This document shows positions 1-8,681 of a DNA stretch of 40,643 nucleotides, one piece after another. Under the pieces are notes generated by a model. It searched no databases. It had not been told where the DNA came from and saw only the letters and a program-made list of their open reading frames with translations. This DNA comes from a bacterium (lineage in GTDB: Bacteria; Verrucomicrobiota; Verrucomicrobiia; Limisphaerales; UBA8199), in NCBI GenBank assembly GCA_021784555.1, contig JAJYHY010000029.1, positions 1-40,643 of the forward strand, written 5' to 3'. The first letter of the stretch is position 1. Every line of letters starts with the position of its first letter. A program made the position numbers and the translations under genes.

Positions 1-96
1 GAGGGGCGGACGAGGGCGTCCGCGCTCCTATCCCATGCGCCCAGCAGGCTGACCTGGGCAGTCGCGTGGGACGTTACGGGATTCCAGCCATTGCTC

Positions 97-1163
97 ATGC
101 TCGAAAGACACTTTCATTTGGCGGCCAATAAGAGCTGTGCCCGCACCGAGGTGCTGGCGGGCCTGACAACTTTCCTCACGATGGCCTACATCATCTTTGT
201 GCAGCCGGCGGTGCTGTCCGGGGCGATGTTTGGCAAGCCTACAGGCATGGAGTTCGGCGCGGTCACCACCGCCACCTGTCTCTCGGCCGCCTTGGCTACC
301 GTCATTATGGCGCTCTATGCCCTCTATCCGATAGCCCAGGCGCCGGGGATGGGCGAAAACTTTTTCTTCGTGTTTTCGGCCATCCCGGCGGCGAGCGCGG
401 CAGGCTTCTCAAACCCGTGGCAAGTGGCCCTGCCGGGCGTGGCGTCATGGCGCGTAATGGCGGGTTCCGGGCTGGCGCAGCATTTCAAATGGGCCAGGGG
501 CATTGTCGCCGCCCCGCCCTCAATCGGCCCAACGTTCTTGAAGATGGACCTGGTCCGTGCCCTTTCGCCTCAAATGCTGCCCTTTGTGTTTGTATTCCTG
601 TTCATGCTCGTCTTCGACACCGTCGGCACGCTCATTGGCGTCTGTGAACAGGCCGGTTTCATCCAGGACAACAAGCTGCCGCGCGCCCGCCAGGCCATGC
701 TCTCCGACGCGGTCGGCACGGTCGCGTGGGCGGCCTTGGGCACGAGCACGGTGACGAGTTTTATTGAGAGCGCCGCCGGAGTGGCGCAAGGTGGGCGCAC
801 CGGCTTGACTGGTCTGGTTGTCGCCGCTCTGTTCTTGCTGGCCCTGTTCTTCAGTCCCTTGATTGCCATGGTGGGCAGCTATCCGCCGATCAGGCGCCGG
901 CCTTGGTCATCGTCGGGACGAGGATGCTGCAGAACGTCACCCGTATCGACTGGAAGGATTGCAGCGAGGCCATCCCGGTATTTCTCATCCTGGTTGGCAT
1001 CCCTTTTTCGTATTCCATTGCCGACGGCATGGCGCCGGGCTTCATCAGCCACCCGATTGTCAAGCTCTTCAGCGGCAGGCGCAAGGATGCCGGCTGGTTG
1101 CATTGGCTCCTGGCGGCCATTCTGACGGCCTATTTTCTCTCCATCCGCAGCCGGATGGGTTAG
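97..1163 (+). pseudogene. NCS2 family purine permease (AzgA-like), internally deleted and frameshifted
   Basis: The ATG at 97 opens with LERHF, then RTEVLAGLTTFLTMAYIIFV and a PGMGENFFF segment, the usual start of AzgA-type adenine/guanine/hypoxanthine permeases of the inner membrane. Later family signatures are present: APPSIGPTF, FDTVGTLIGV, GTSTVTSFIESAAGVA and GGRTGLTGLV. Two lesions are visible. After NPWQVALPGV (near 440) the next recognisable family segment is the GIVAAPPS region, so roughly 100 residues covering several membrane helices are missing, apparently in frame. Near 890-893 the frame is lost: GSYPPI is followed by nonsense, while the +2-shifted frame from about 894 continues correctly (APALVIVGTRM, AIPVFLILV, YSIADGMAPGFISH) to the stop at 1161-1163. 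One missing base explains this. With about 100 residues gone, transport is unlikely even if the frameshift is a sequencing error. The last intact family is clear; loss of function is inference. Confidence 0.85.
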
Positions 1164-1717
1164 CCATTATGGCCTGGCGACTTTGCCAATAGCTGTGGGG
1201 TCAGGGCCTGATCGGGCTTGATCACCAGCGACTTACGGTAATTCGCCTCGGTCCGGCGTTGCGGCCGCTCCCCGAGGCGGACTTCGCAAAGTCCGCCCTT
1301 TCCGCCTCCGCAAGTGGCAGCGTATCGCTCGGGGCCCGGCAGGCTCGATGCCAAAGCGGCGTCGCGTTTCGCTTCCCGCCGCACTCCACTGCTCCACCGC
1401 TCCGTTGCTCCATCAGCCCACCCATCATCCACCATCCATTCATCCGTTGCTGCCCTACCGTACCGCTGCGCTCACGCCCAGCGCCCGATGCCCGCCGCCG
1501 GTGAGCTTCGTCCACCGCTCCCGGCCCCAAACGCGCCAGACCGACTGCATACTGACCAGCAGCCAGTAGAGCAGAAGCACCTGCAAGGCGATGTCCGTCA
1601 GCCCACGGGGGAGCGGCAAGCGGTCGGCCAACCGGCCCATCGCCCACCATGGCGGCGCCGGTAGGCCGAGACCAGCGGGTCGTCCGCCGGCAGGCCGAGG
1701 ACCGCCTCCCTGTAGAA
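1164..1717. other. Intergenic stretch with no supported gene
   Basis: No open frame here has a recognisable product; frames on both strands are arginine/proline-rich out-of-frame reading of GC-rich DNA. It holds a small perfect hairpin (1276-1297) and a pyrimidine-rich low-complexity run (about 1380-1450) made of CCACCGCTCC / CATCCACCATCCATTC-type units. The stretch lies between two decayed genes, so it may be degraded coding DNA. Confidence 0.6.
1276..1297. repeat. Small perfect hairpin, GGCGGACTT arms
   Basis: Arms GGCGGACTT (1276-1284) and AAGTCCGCC (1289-1297) pair perfectly over 9 bp around the loop CGCA. A second copy with one mismatch lies at 33994-34015, so this is a dispersed small palindrome rather than a gene-specific terminator. 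There is no U-tract after it. Confidence 0.6.
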
Positions 1718-2410
1718 CTAGTAACCTCTGTAGTTGTCGTCCATGGCGCGGCCGAGATCGAGTCGGCCCGTCGGCACGGGTGCGTGCGCACCGATTCCGA
1801 TTCCCTGCTGCAGGTACCAGGCCGACGTCAGCACCGAGTCCGCCAGGCCCACCACGTCGCTGGGCGCCACGACATCTGACTCGTGAATTGGGTGCCAGCC
1901 TGGGCCGTTTGGGTAAGGCTTGACGTCTCCTGTGCCATAGCTGCCCAGCGTGTCGTCCAGCCCATTGAGCTCCGGACCGTCCATATGATCGGCCAGCGGC
2001 TCGGCCCACCGCTCCATGCCCTCCGAGTTGTAGGCGTACCTCCCGAAAGCCCACTCGCACTCGCCAACGCCGGGTACCGGGCCCCGACGCAAGCCCGGCT
2101 CATCCCAAAACTGACCCTGCACCCGATTGTACCCGGGGCAGCAATAAACCCCCTGCCGAGGACCGAGATAGGCATCGGGAGCGAAGGGGGCTCGCCCGAA
2201 CCTGCCCGCGTAGTTGTTCGCTGGCCATGGCGCGTGGAGGAATGGATAGAGCTCCGGCAACAGGGAGTTCACCTCGGGATAGGTCCCGTCTTGCTGCACG
2301 TACATCGTCAGCGCCAGCGAAAGCTGGTGCAAGTTGCCGCGGCAGGCGGCCGAATTTATGAAACAGGCGCTCGGTTCCGACTTCCTTTTCCGGTCCGCTC
2401 GTGATAAGAT
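1718..2410 (-). pseudogene. Prepilin-like (type II secretion pseudopilin / DUF1559-like) protein remnant
   Basis: On the minus strand the frame reads CRGNLHQLSLALTMYVQQDG, which matches the stretch directly after the N-terminal helix of the many prepilin-like proteins in Verrucomicrobiota and Planctomycetota (RNLRQLGLALxMY). It is followed by YCCPGY, RYAYNSEGM and a GLADSV segment typical of their globular body. The frame runs from about 2410 to the stop at 1718. Upstream there is no hydrophobic helix and no G-F-T/S-L-I-E-L prepilin cleavage motif; the frame hits a stop at 2411-2413. The C-terminal H-x9-DG motif is also missing after DDNYRGY. The only in-frame start is a TTG at 2332, inside the conserved segment. 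Both ends are therefore lost, and export or assembly is not expected. Homology is judged by eye only. Confidence 0.65.
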
Positions 2411-2416
2411 TCAACC

Positions 2417-2887
2417 ATGAATACGGCCATCCTGGAAAGCGCTCAAACTTACGAACAAGAGAGAGGGAAACCCATGCCCAGCAGGAACCACGCTGCCGCG
2501 CAAACGAACCTGGTCGCGGAGTTTATCAAACAGAGGGAGTACCGCATCTTCAGCGAGCTGTCCCTGCAGCTCAACGGGCGTCCCTTGACTCCCGACCTCC
2601 CCGTTTACCCCCGCCGGCCCGTTGATTTCCGTTATGACGAGGTGCATTTGATTGAGCCCCCGGTGCTTGTCGTTGAGATCCTTTCCCCCATACAGGGGAT
2701 GCTGGCGGTCATGGCGAAAGTGGAGGCTTACCTCCAGAGCGGGGTGAAGAGTTGCTGGGTCGTCAATCCGCCCCAAAGAGTTATCAGCATCTACACCCCC
2801 GACGGCGCTACCAAAACATACGCCGAAGGGGTGGCCAAGGACCCCGCCACCGGCCTGACCGCGGATTTAAACGCCGTGTTTTCGTGA
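2417..2887 (+). CDS. Uma2 family protein (DUF820, PD-(D/E)xK nuclease fold)
   Basis: This 156-residue protein has the core of the Uma2/DUF820 family: LTPDLPVYP carrying the acidic metal ligand, then PVLVVEILSP carrying the E-x-L position of the PD-(D/E)xK active site, then a helix with K (KVEAYLQSGVKSCWVVNP). The product ends with the usual strand-rich tail (ISIYTPDGATKTYAEG). The family has a restriction-endonuclease-like fold and is very abundant in cyanobacteria, Planctomycetota and Verrucomicrobiota; its true role is unknown. It is slightly short of the usual 180-200 residues, mainly at the N-terminus, which has little resemblance to the family start. The gene stands alone: upstream is the decayed prepilin-like gene on the other strand, downstream the convergent helicase gene. 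Confidence 0.8.
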   Translation: MNTAILESAQTYEQERGKPMPSRNHAAAQTNLVAEFIKQREYRIFSELSLQLNGRPLTPDLPVYPRRPVDFRYDEVHLIEPPVLVVEILSPIQGMLAVMAKVEAYLQSGVKSCWVVNPPQRVISIYTPDGATKTYAEGVAKDPATGLTADLNAVFS

Positions 2888-2954
2888 GCGAATCGGCCGC
2901 CTTTTGCTCCCGTGAGGGCCATGTGAGGCCACTTTCCTCACTACGGTCGTAGCG

Positions 2955-5030
2955 TTAGTCCAGGCCGGCGCGGACGACGTCGAACATGCTCTTGGCGGAT
3001 TCGACCGGAACCGGGCGGGTGGCTTTCTGGTCGGCGTGTTCAACCAGTTCGGGCGGCAGGTCTTTGAGGAAGGGCGAGGGGTGGCAGACGGCAGGCTTTC
3101 CAAATTTCTGGCGTGTGGCGCAGTGGCTGATGGTCAGGCCGCGCATGGCGCGGGTGATGGCGACATAGAACAGCCGCCGTTCCTCGTCCAGCGTCCCTTC
3201 CTCCTTTGAGCGCGCGTGCGGCAGGAGGCCGTCTTCCATGCCAACGACATAGACGTTGGGGAACTCCAGCCCCTTGCAACTATGCATGGTGATGAGCGTG
3301 ACGGAGTCTCCGTGCGCCTCGTCTTTATCGTTGCGGTCGCTGTCGAGGCTGATCTCCTCCAGGAACCGTTCCAATCGTTCGGACGCCGGCGGAGAGCCGG
3401 ATTCGCCGCCATCCAGCGTGGCCATCAACTCCTTCAGATTGCGGATTCTCGCCTCGGCCGCCTCGGCGGTCTTTTCGAGCCGCCGCAAATCATTGAAATA
3501 GCCGACCCGGTCCAGGAATTCCTCCGCCCACGTCTGAAGAGGGCGGGGAAGACCGGCGAGGGTGCCATGCAGGAGCCGGTCACGAGTTTGCTCCACGAGT
3601 TGGACGAAGGCCTCGATGGACTGAGCGGTCCGCGCTTGGAAAGTGGCGACAACGGCCGGGTTTTTCATCACGTCGAAGACGGAGATCTTGTGCTCGTGGC
3701 TGGCGGCCAGGAGCCGTTCCATCGTGACATCCGTCATGCCGCGCGCCGGGACGTTGGCGATGCGCAGCAGGCTAACGTCGTCGCGCGGGTTAAGGAATGT
3801 CTTGAGGTAGGCAAGGAAATCGCGAACCTCGCGCCGGTCAAAGAAGCTTTGGCCGCCCACCAGATGGTAAGGGACGCCGGCCTGGCGGAGGGCAGTTTCC
3901 AGCGGCCGGGACTGGGCGTTGGTGCGAAAGAGGATGGCGTGCTCGGCCAGGGGCGTGCGCCGGGCCAGCCGGGCAAAGTTGATCTGCTCAACAATCGTCC
4001 GCGCCTCCTCTTCTTCGTTTTTGAAGGTATAAAGGTTGACCTTGGGGCCGTCCCCTTTCTGGGACCAGAGGTGTTTGCCGCGGCGCCGGAGGTTATGCTT
4101 GATGACGGCGTTGGCGGCGTTGAGGATGGTGTTGGTTGAACGGTAGTTCTGCTCCAGCTTGATGACCTTGACCTCCGGGAAGTGCTTCTCCATTTCGAGC
4201 AGGTTCGAGATCTGGGCCCCGCGCCATCCGTAGATGCTCTGGTCGTCATCCCCCACCACACAGAGGTTGCGATGCGTAGAGGTGAGGGCGTGAACCAGCT
4301 TGAATTGAGCGGCGTTGGTGTCCTGGTATTCATCGACCATCACGTAACGGTACTTGGTTCGGCAGGCCTCGAGGGCATCCGGCTGTTCCTCGAAGAGCCG
4401 CAACGTCAGCAGAATTAAATCATCAAAATCGACCGCATTGCAGGCGCGCAAGGCCGACTCATAGCGCGGACGGATCTGCTGGGCGATTTCGCATTCAATC
4501 GGGCCAGCGGCAAAGGCGCCCTCATCGCCCGCGTTCTTGAGACGGCTGAGCCAATGGAGAACCGTTGGCGCATCGACCTTCTCGCCCTTGACGGAGAGAC
4601 GCGCCAGGACTTTCCTGAGCGCGCCGAGTTGCTCGGATTCGTTGTAAATAACGAAATTGCGCTTATAGCCGAGTTTCTCGATGTGCTGGCGCAGGATGCG
4701 AACGCACAGGGAGTGGAAAGTGCAAAGCGTCGGACGGGATGAGGCCTCGGCGCCGGGTGTGCCCTGGGCGCCCCGAACGCCGGTCTTCCGGTTTCGGGCC
4801 GGTCTGGCGACGAGTTTGGCGACCCGTTCTTGCATCTCGCGCGCGGCCTTGTTGGTAAAGGTCACGCCGAGAATGTTGTCGCTGGGAATGCCACGCGCGA
4901 TGAGATGGGCGATGCGATAGGTGATGACGCGGGTCTTGCCCGTGCCGGCCCCGGCCAGAATCAGCACCGGGCCGTCGAGAGTCTCCACGGCAAGGCGCTG
5001 CTGCGGGTTGAGGGTGTGAAGGCTAAGCAT
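2955..5030 (-). CDS. UvrD/PcrA-type superfamily 1A DNA helicase
   Basis: A 691-residue 3'-5' ATP-dependent DNA helicase for repair and replication restart. Motifs in order: Q-motif (LNPQQRLAVE, residues 7-16), Walker A GAGTGKT (27-33), motif Ia (VTFTNKAAREM), Walker B DEYQDT (233-238), motif III GDDDQSIYGWRG (260-271), motif IV QNYRS (294-298), motif V (TLITMHSCKGLEFPNVYVVG) and motif VI (EERRLFYVAITRA). VAITRA rather than VGITRA is normal in many homologues. The length is a little below the 720-740 of PcrA/UvrD; the C-terminal Tudor-like RNA-polymerase-binding region is short or absent. Residues 76-100 (rich in R, G, A, P) look like a low-complexity insertion in domain 1A. The start ATG at 5030 puts the Q-motif at the expected distance. 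The gene is monocistronic. uvrD, pcrA and rep are not separable by eye. Confidence 0.93.
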   Translation of the reverse strand: MLSLHTLNPQQRLAVETLDGPVLILAGAGTGKTRVITYRIAHLIARGIPSDNILGVTFTNKAAREMQERVAKLVARPARNRKTGVRGAQGTPGAEASSRPTLCTFHSLCVRILRQHIEKLGYKRNFVIYNESEQLGALRKVLARLSVKGEKVDAPTVLHWLSRLKNAGDEGAFAAGPIECEIAQQIRPRYESALRACNAVDFDDLILLTLRLFEEQPDALEACRTKYRYVMVDEYQDTNAAQFKLVHALTSTHRNLCVVGDDDQSIYGWRGAQISNLLEMEKHFPEVKVIKLEQNYRSTNTILNAANAVIKHNLRRRGKHLWSQKGDGPKVNLYTFKNEEEEARTIVEQINFARLARRTPLAEHAILFRTNAQSRPLETALRQAGVPYHLVGGQSFFDRREVRDFLAYLKTFLNPRDDVSLLRIANVPARGMTDVTMERLLAASHEHKISVFDVMKNPAVVATFQARTAQSIEAFVQLVEQTRDRLLHGTLAGLPRPLQTWAEEFLDRVGYFNDLRRLEKTAEAAEARIRNLKELMATLDGGESGSPPASERLERFLEEISLDSDRNDKDEAHGDSVTLITMHSCKGLEFPNVYVVGMEDGLLPHARSKEEGTLDEERRLFYVAITRAMRGLTISHCATRQKFGKPAVCHPSPFLKDLPPELVEHADQKATRPVPVESAKSMFDVVRAGLD

Positions 5031-5100
5031 GGAACCGCGGGTTGGGTGGGGGGTGTATTCTGGTGGGGGGCACCCCAGACCGCTTTTCCCACCTCATTGA

Positions 5101-5177
5101 GCATTGGGCATTAGGCATTGCGCATTTGGCATTGCCAATGAATAATGGTGAATGCCCAATGCCTAATGGGAAATGCC
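5101..5177. repeat. Inverted heptad repeat built from CATT units
   Basis: From 5101 the sequence steps in sevens with CATT in each unit (CATTGGG, CATTAGG, CATTGCG, CATTTGG). From 5141 to 5177 the same heptads run on the opposite strand, and the two arms align in register over about 35 bases with a few mismatches, giving a long imperfect hairpin. It lies just upstream of the helicase start. A related single-sided array is at 31613-31650. No coding potential is seen in the 5031-5479 spacer apart from this and the repeat at 5307-5452. Confidence 0.7.
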
Positions 5178-5306
5178 GCTGTGCGCGCCTCAGATGCACA
5201 CTGCTTCGCCCTCGGCGCACACGCAGCAAGATTTGGTTTGTCTGTAGCATTCTTGAAACTGGAGGATTCTACCGAGCCGGCGATCAGACCACTTGTTTTT
5301 CGCAGC

Positions 5307-5452
5307 GAGAATTAAGAATTGAGAATTTCAAATTGAACCCCGATTCCGGGGTCCTCGGGAAGACCGCATCGGTTCGATCTGCGCGGTGGAAATGGATTTG
5401 CCTGGAGTGCAACAAAGTGGCATCAATTTACCATTTCCAATTCTTAATTCTC
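5307..5452. repeat. AT-rich inverted repeat with 15-bp perfect arms
   Basis: GAGAATTAAGAATTG at 5307-5321 is exactly reversed at 5438-5452, with 116 bases between the arms. Both arms continue into further AATT/GAGAATT-type sequence. The AT-rich arms stand out in a GC-rich background. The element ends about 30 bases from the stop of the radical SAM gene and may act as a bidirectional terminator or a mobile-element relic; neither is shown. Confidence 0.7.
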
Positions 5453-5479
5453 AATTCTCAATTAGCTTCTATAGCCCGC

Positions 5480-6655
5480 TCAGACGCCTCCAATCCATTT
5501 CCGGTCTTCCCAGACGGCCTTGATTGAGGTGATGTTTCTGGAATCAAGGATCTTCTTCGCGGCCTTGATGAATTGGCCTCTCTTGAGGTGATGCCAGGCA
5601 TCGCTGGCGCTGATGGCGGCGAACTGCAGAACGCTGGGGTCGCGGTAGCAATCGATCATGCAGCGTGTGCAGCCGTCTCGAATCAGCTTCGATGAGTCAA
5701 ACTCGTAGATGTTGCACATCGGCGTCTCCCAGAAGTGGCAGCGGTAGAGATTCAGGTTCCAGTCGAGGTAAAAGTACTTGTGCCCTCCGAGGCAGCCGAA
5801 CTTCTCAGGCTCCTTGCGCAGATGCCGTTGCATTTCGGTAAGCGATTCAGCCGGGTTGACTACCGGGAAACCGCTATGGTGTTTCATCAACTTTATTTTT
5901 TCGAAAACCTCAATGAGCTCGTTGGTGGTGTAACTGACCAGGCCGGAATCGCTGAAGCTGAGGTAGCTGGAGGCCAGGCTGGTCAGGGGGTAACTGAAGG
6001 TGCAACTCCGGAAGCCGAGTTCTGACAGGAAGGCGGGCAGTTTCTCGTAGTCGTCGATGAGCCGGCTGGCGGTGACACTGGCCGTGGTTTGAACCGCGAG
6101 CTGGGAGAAGACCTCATTGGCGCGTTGGATCTTGCGGCAGACCTCCGGCAAACCGCGATTTGACTCGTGCCGGGCCACGTCATGGGCATCGATCGACATA
6201 ATGACGCTGCTCAGACCGTCCCCGGCGAGGTCGCGCATGTTGCCCTCCGTCCAGAGTGACCCGTTGGTGCAAACCATCGGGTGAATCCCGCGTTCGGCGG
6301 CGTATCGCGTCATGGCGCGCAGGTCTCGATGTGCCAATGGTTCGCCCCCTACAAACAGGAGGTAGCCGACGTGGTTTTTGAGGCAGATATCGACCACGTC
6401 CCGCGCCTCCTGCAGTGTCACACTGCGCCTCATCTTAGCGTCGAAGCGGTCCACGGCAAAGCCGCAGAAATCGCACCGGGCGTTGCAAATATTGGTGATG
6501 GCGAACTGGAGATAGCCCGGTCCGCCGTGTTCGAGCACGTCCCGCAGGAGCCGCCATCGGCTCTGGTGCGGACGTTCCACGGGCTGTAAAACGCCGGCCT
6601 CTTTCTCCATGGAGATTGAGGAGCCTTTGCTTTCGCGTAATGCTATGGGACTCAT
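5480..6655 (-). CDS. Radical SAM protein with SPASM-like C-terminus
   Basis: A 391-residue radical SAM enzyme. The CxxxCxxC cluster ligand set for the 4Fe-4S/SAM site is C57, C61 and C64 (CNARCDFC). It is followed by the GGEPLAH glycine-rich SAM-binding motif and by the TNGSL strand typical of the MoaA/PqqE/NifB-like group. The C-terminal third contains more cysteines (GCLGG, YRCHFWETPMCN, GCTRCMIDCYRD), a pattern expected for one or more auxiliary clusters of SPASM/twitch type. The substrate cannot be told from sequence; related proteins include peptide- and cofactor-maturing enzymes and many unassigned ones. There is no candidate precursor peptide next to it. The start is uncertain: ATG at 6655 or ATG at 6610 (15 residues shorter); neither has a good ribosome-binding site. 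It is divergent from nnr with 132 bases between. Confidence 0.85.
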   Translation of the reverse strand: MSPIALRESKGSSISMEKEAGVLQPVERPHQSRWRLLRDVLEHGGPGYLQFAITNICNARCDFCGFAVDRFDAKMRRSVTLQEARDVVDICLKNHVGYLLFVGGEPLAHRDLRAMTRYAAERGIHPMVCTNGSLWTEGNMRDLAGDGLSSVIMSIDAHDVARHESNRGLPEVCRKIQRANEVFSQLAVQTTASVTASRLIDDYEKLPAFLSELGFRSCTFSYPLTSLASSYLSFSDSGLVSYTTNELIEVFEKIKLMKHHSGFPVVNPAESLTEMQRHLRKEPEKFGCLGGHKYFYLDWNLNLYRCHFWETPMCNIYEFDSSKLIRDGCTRCMIDCYRDPSVLQFAAISASDAWHHLKRGQFIKAAKKILDSRNITSIKAVWEDRKWIGGV

Positions 6656-6787
6656 GCCAAATAGACTCGCCCATTTTGCCGGGAACGCCAGCCCTCACGC
6701 AACCACGAAGGATGCGGGCCCCCCAGATGCCCCTATCCCGCCCCTTGAAGCTTGTGCTTGGGGGCGGCGTATAGGTAAGTTTCTGCC

Positions 6788-8239
6788 ATGTCACTTCCGG
6801 TAATCAACGTCGAACAAATGCGCGAATGGGAACGGGCTACCTGGGCTTCGGGCCAGACCGAGGACGAAGTCATACGGCGGGTTGGGGCCTGTGTTGGGCG
6901 CCGGGCGCTGGAATTGACGCGGCCCGGGGAGCGGGTGGTCATCCTGGCTGGCAAGGGTCACAACGGCGAGGACGCCCGATGCGCCCGTGAGCACCTGGCG
7001 GCGCGCAGCGTCGATGTGTTGGAGGTTGGCGACCCCGCGGCGGACATCTCCAAGCTGGAGGCGCTGCTTTCCACCCCGGTCGCGCTGGTTATCGACGGCC
7101 TCTTCGGCATTGGCTTGAACCGTCCCCTTAGCCCGGAATGGGTCGCCTTCATCGAGCGGCTCAACGACCAGCGGGCGCGTGTTCTGGCCGTCGATGTGCC
7201 ATCAGGGTTGGATGCCGATAGCGGTCAGAGCCAGGGCGCGGCGGTCCGCGCCGCCGTTACCTTGACGGTCGGCGCACCCAAAGTCGGCCTGCTTCAGTCC
7301 CACGCCTGCCCCTTTGTTGGCCGGCTTGAAGTCGCTTCCGACGTCGGTCTTGTCCCCTGTCCGGCAACCAGCGACGTCAAATGGATCGTCCCGGAGGATT
7401 TCAAGGGTTTTCCCCCTCTCCGCGAGGTCGCGACCCACAAAGGCAGTTACGGACACTTGGCCATCCTCGCCGGCAGCCTCGGGTTCCATGGAGCGGCGGT
7501 GATGAGCGCGAAAGGCGCCCAGCGCGCCCAACCGGGACTCATCACCCTCTACACCCTTGAATCGGTTTATTACGTGGTGGCGCCCCAGCTTCAATCGGTG
7601 ATGGTTTCGCCTTGGCGCCCAAGCGCGAAACTCACCGCCCTTTATGACGCCGTTCTTATTGGCCCAGGTTTGGCGGCGACCGACGTGCCGGACCAGCTAA
7701 AAATGTTCACCCGGCATTTGTGGCGCGATTCCGAAACGCCGATGGTGGTGGATGCCAGCGCGCTGGACTGGGTCCCGCTCGAAACCCCTCGCCGAAACGC
7801 TGTGCGCGTGATCACCCCCCATCCAGGCGAGGCGGCCCGAATGGTGCGCGGCACTTCCGAGCAGGTCCAGACTAACCGGGTGGCCGCATTGCGGAACATT
7901 TCCCAGCGGTTTGGGAATTCGTGGGTCGTCCTTAAGGGCCATCAGACCCTCGTCGGGCGCTCCACGGGCGATGTCCTGGTCAACTCCAGCGGCAACCCGC
8001 ATCTGGCTCAAGGCGGCAGCGGAGACGTCCTTTCCGGCTTTATTACAGGGCTATTGGCCCAGCCCGCCCTGCAGGAGGACCCACTGAGGGCGCTGGCCTA
8101 CGCGGTGTGGCAACATGGCGCCGCCGCGGACCGCCTCCAGAGCATGCGCGCCGGCTGGGTTATCGAGGACTTGATTGTCGAATTGGGCAGGTTCAAGCCC
8201 GGCGAACAGCCGTTTGAGCTCAGCGACTCGGCTCGGTGA
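6788..8239 (+). CDS. nnr: Bifunctional NAD(P)H-hydrate epimerase / ADP-dependent NAD(P)HX dehydratase
   Basis: A 483-residue fusion of two repair activities acting on damaged, hydrated NADH and NADPH in the cytoplasm. The N-terminal YjeF_N epimerase domain (about residues 1-205) shows AGKGHNGEDA (54-63), a variant of the usual GxGNNGGDG nucleotide loop, then VIDGLFGIGLNR and AVDVPSGLDAD. The C-terminal ribokinase-like dehydratase domain begins near 210 and shows KGSYGHLAILAGS, VITPHPGEAARM, VVLKGHQTLV and the GGSGDVLSGFI catalytic/ATP loop. Length matches the family (about 490-510). The changed loop (HNGEDA for NNGGDG) is worth noting but other verrucomicrobial-type sequences vary here. The gene is followed after 15 bases by the GGQ release-factor-like gene and the two are probably one transcript. 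Confidence 0.93.
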   Translation: MSLPVINVEQMREWERATWASGQTEDEVIRRVGACVGRRALELTRPGERVVILAGKGHNGEDARCAREHLAARSVDVLEVGDPAADISKLEALLSTPVALVIDGLFGIGLNRPLSPEWVAFIERLNDQRARVLAVDVPSGLDADSGQSQGAAVRAAVTLTVGAPKVGLLQSHACPFVGRLEVASDVGLVPCPATSDVKWIVPEDFKGFPPLREVATHKGSYGHLAILAGSLGFHGAAVMSAKGAQRAQPGLITLYTLESVYYVVAPQLQSVMVSPWRPSAKLTALYDAVLIGPGLAATDVPDQLKMFTRHLWRDSETPMVVDASALDWVPLETPRRNAVRVITPHPGEAARMVRGTSEQVQTNRVAALRNISQRFGNSWVVLKGHQTLVGRSTGDVLVNSSGNPHLAQGGSGDVLSGFITGLLAQPALQEDPLRALAYAVWQHGAAADRLQSMRAGWVIEDLIVELGRFKPGEQPFELSDSAR

Positions 8240-8254
8240 TGATTCCATTCCCCC

Positions 8255-8668
8255 TTGAGCGCGCCAACCGTCAGTTCGGAAAAGCAGGAGCAACTGGCCC
8301 ATCGCATGGCCCAGCTCGGTGTGAGCGAAATGGACATCGAGGAGACGTTCGTCCGCTCCGGCGGGCACGGCGGGCAAAACGTCAACAAGACCGCCACCTG
8401 CGTGATGCTGATGCACCGCCCCACGGGACTGCAGGTCAAATGCCAGACGACGCGCCAGCAGGGACTAAACCGATTCATCGCCCGCCGCCTGCTCCTGGAC
8501 AAGATTGAAGAGGCGCAAAAGGGTTATGTTGCCGCCAAGCGCGCCCAGGCCGAAAAAATACGCCGGCAGAAGCGAAGCCGGAGCCGGCGTGCCAAGGAAC
8601 GGATGCTGGCTGACAAATCCCGCCAGGCGCTAAAAAAGGAATCTCGCCGTCCGGTCAGGATGGACTGA
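8255..8668 (+). CDS. Peptide chain release factor-like protein with GGQ motif (RF-1 domain only)
   Basis: A 137-residue protein consisting of the peptidyl-tRNA hydrolase domain of class I release factors. The catalytic loop [12 protein letters not shown] includes GGQ at 39-41, followed by [18 protein letters not shown] and a long basic C-terminal helix ([23 protein letters not shown]). It lacks the codon-recognition domains of RF1/RF2, so a stop-codon-independent role such as rescue of stalled ribosomes (ArfB-like) is likely; that role is inference. The basic tail fits binding in the mRNA entry channel as in ArfB. The frame is closed by a stop at 8240-8242, so the only start giving a full N-terminus is TTG at 8255; the next ATG (near 8306) would still leave the GGQ domain whole. 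It follows nnr closely and converges with the sulfatase gene 13 bases away. Confidence 0.85.
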   Translation: MSAPTVSSEKQEQLAHRMAQLGVSEMDIEETFVRSGGHGGQNVNKTATCVMLMHRPTGLQVKCQTTRQQGLNRFIARRLLLDKIEEAQKGYVAAKRAQAEKIRRQKRSRSRRAKERMLADKSRQALKKESRRPVRMD

Positions 8669-8681
8669 ATCGAAGATTGCG

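Noticed and set aside
3216-4139. 307-codon plus-strand open frame inside the helicase gene
   Set aside because: Antisense to a gene with all UvrD motifs; product has no motif.
5101-5177. Possible CRISPR array in the CATT repeats
   Set aside because: Unit is only 7 bases with no spacers, and no cas genes are nearby.
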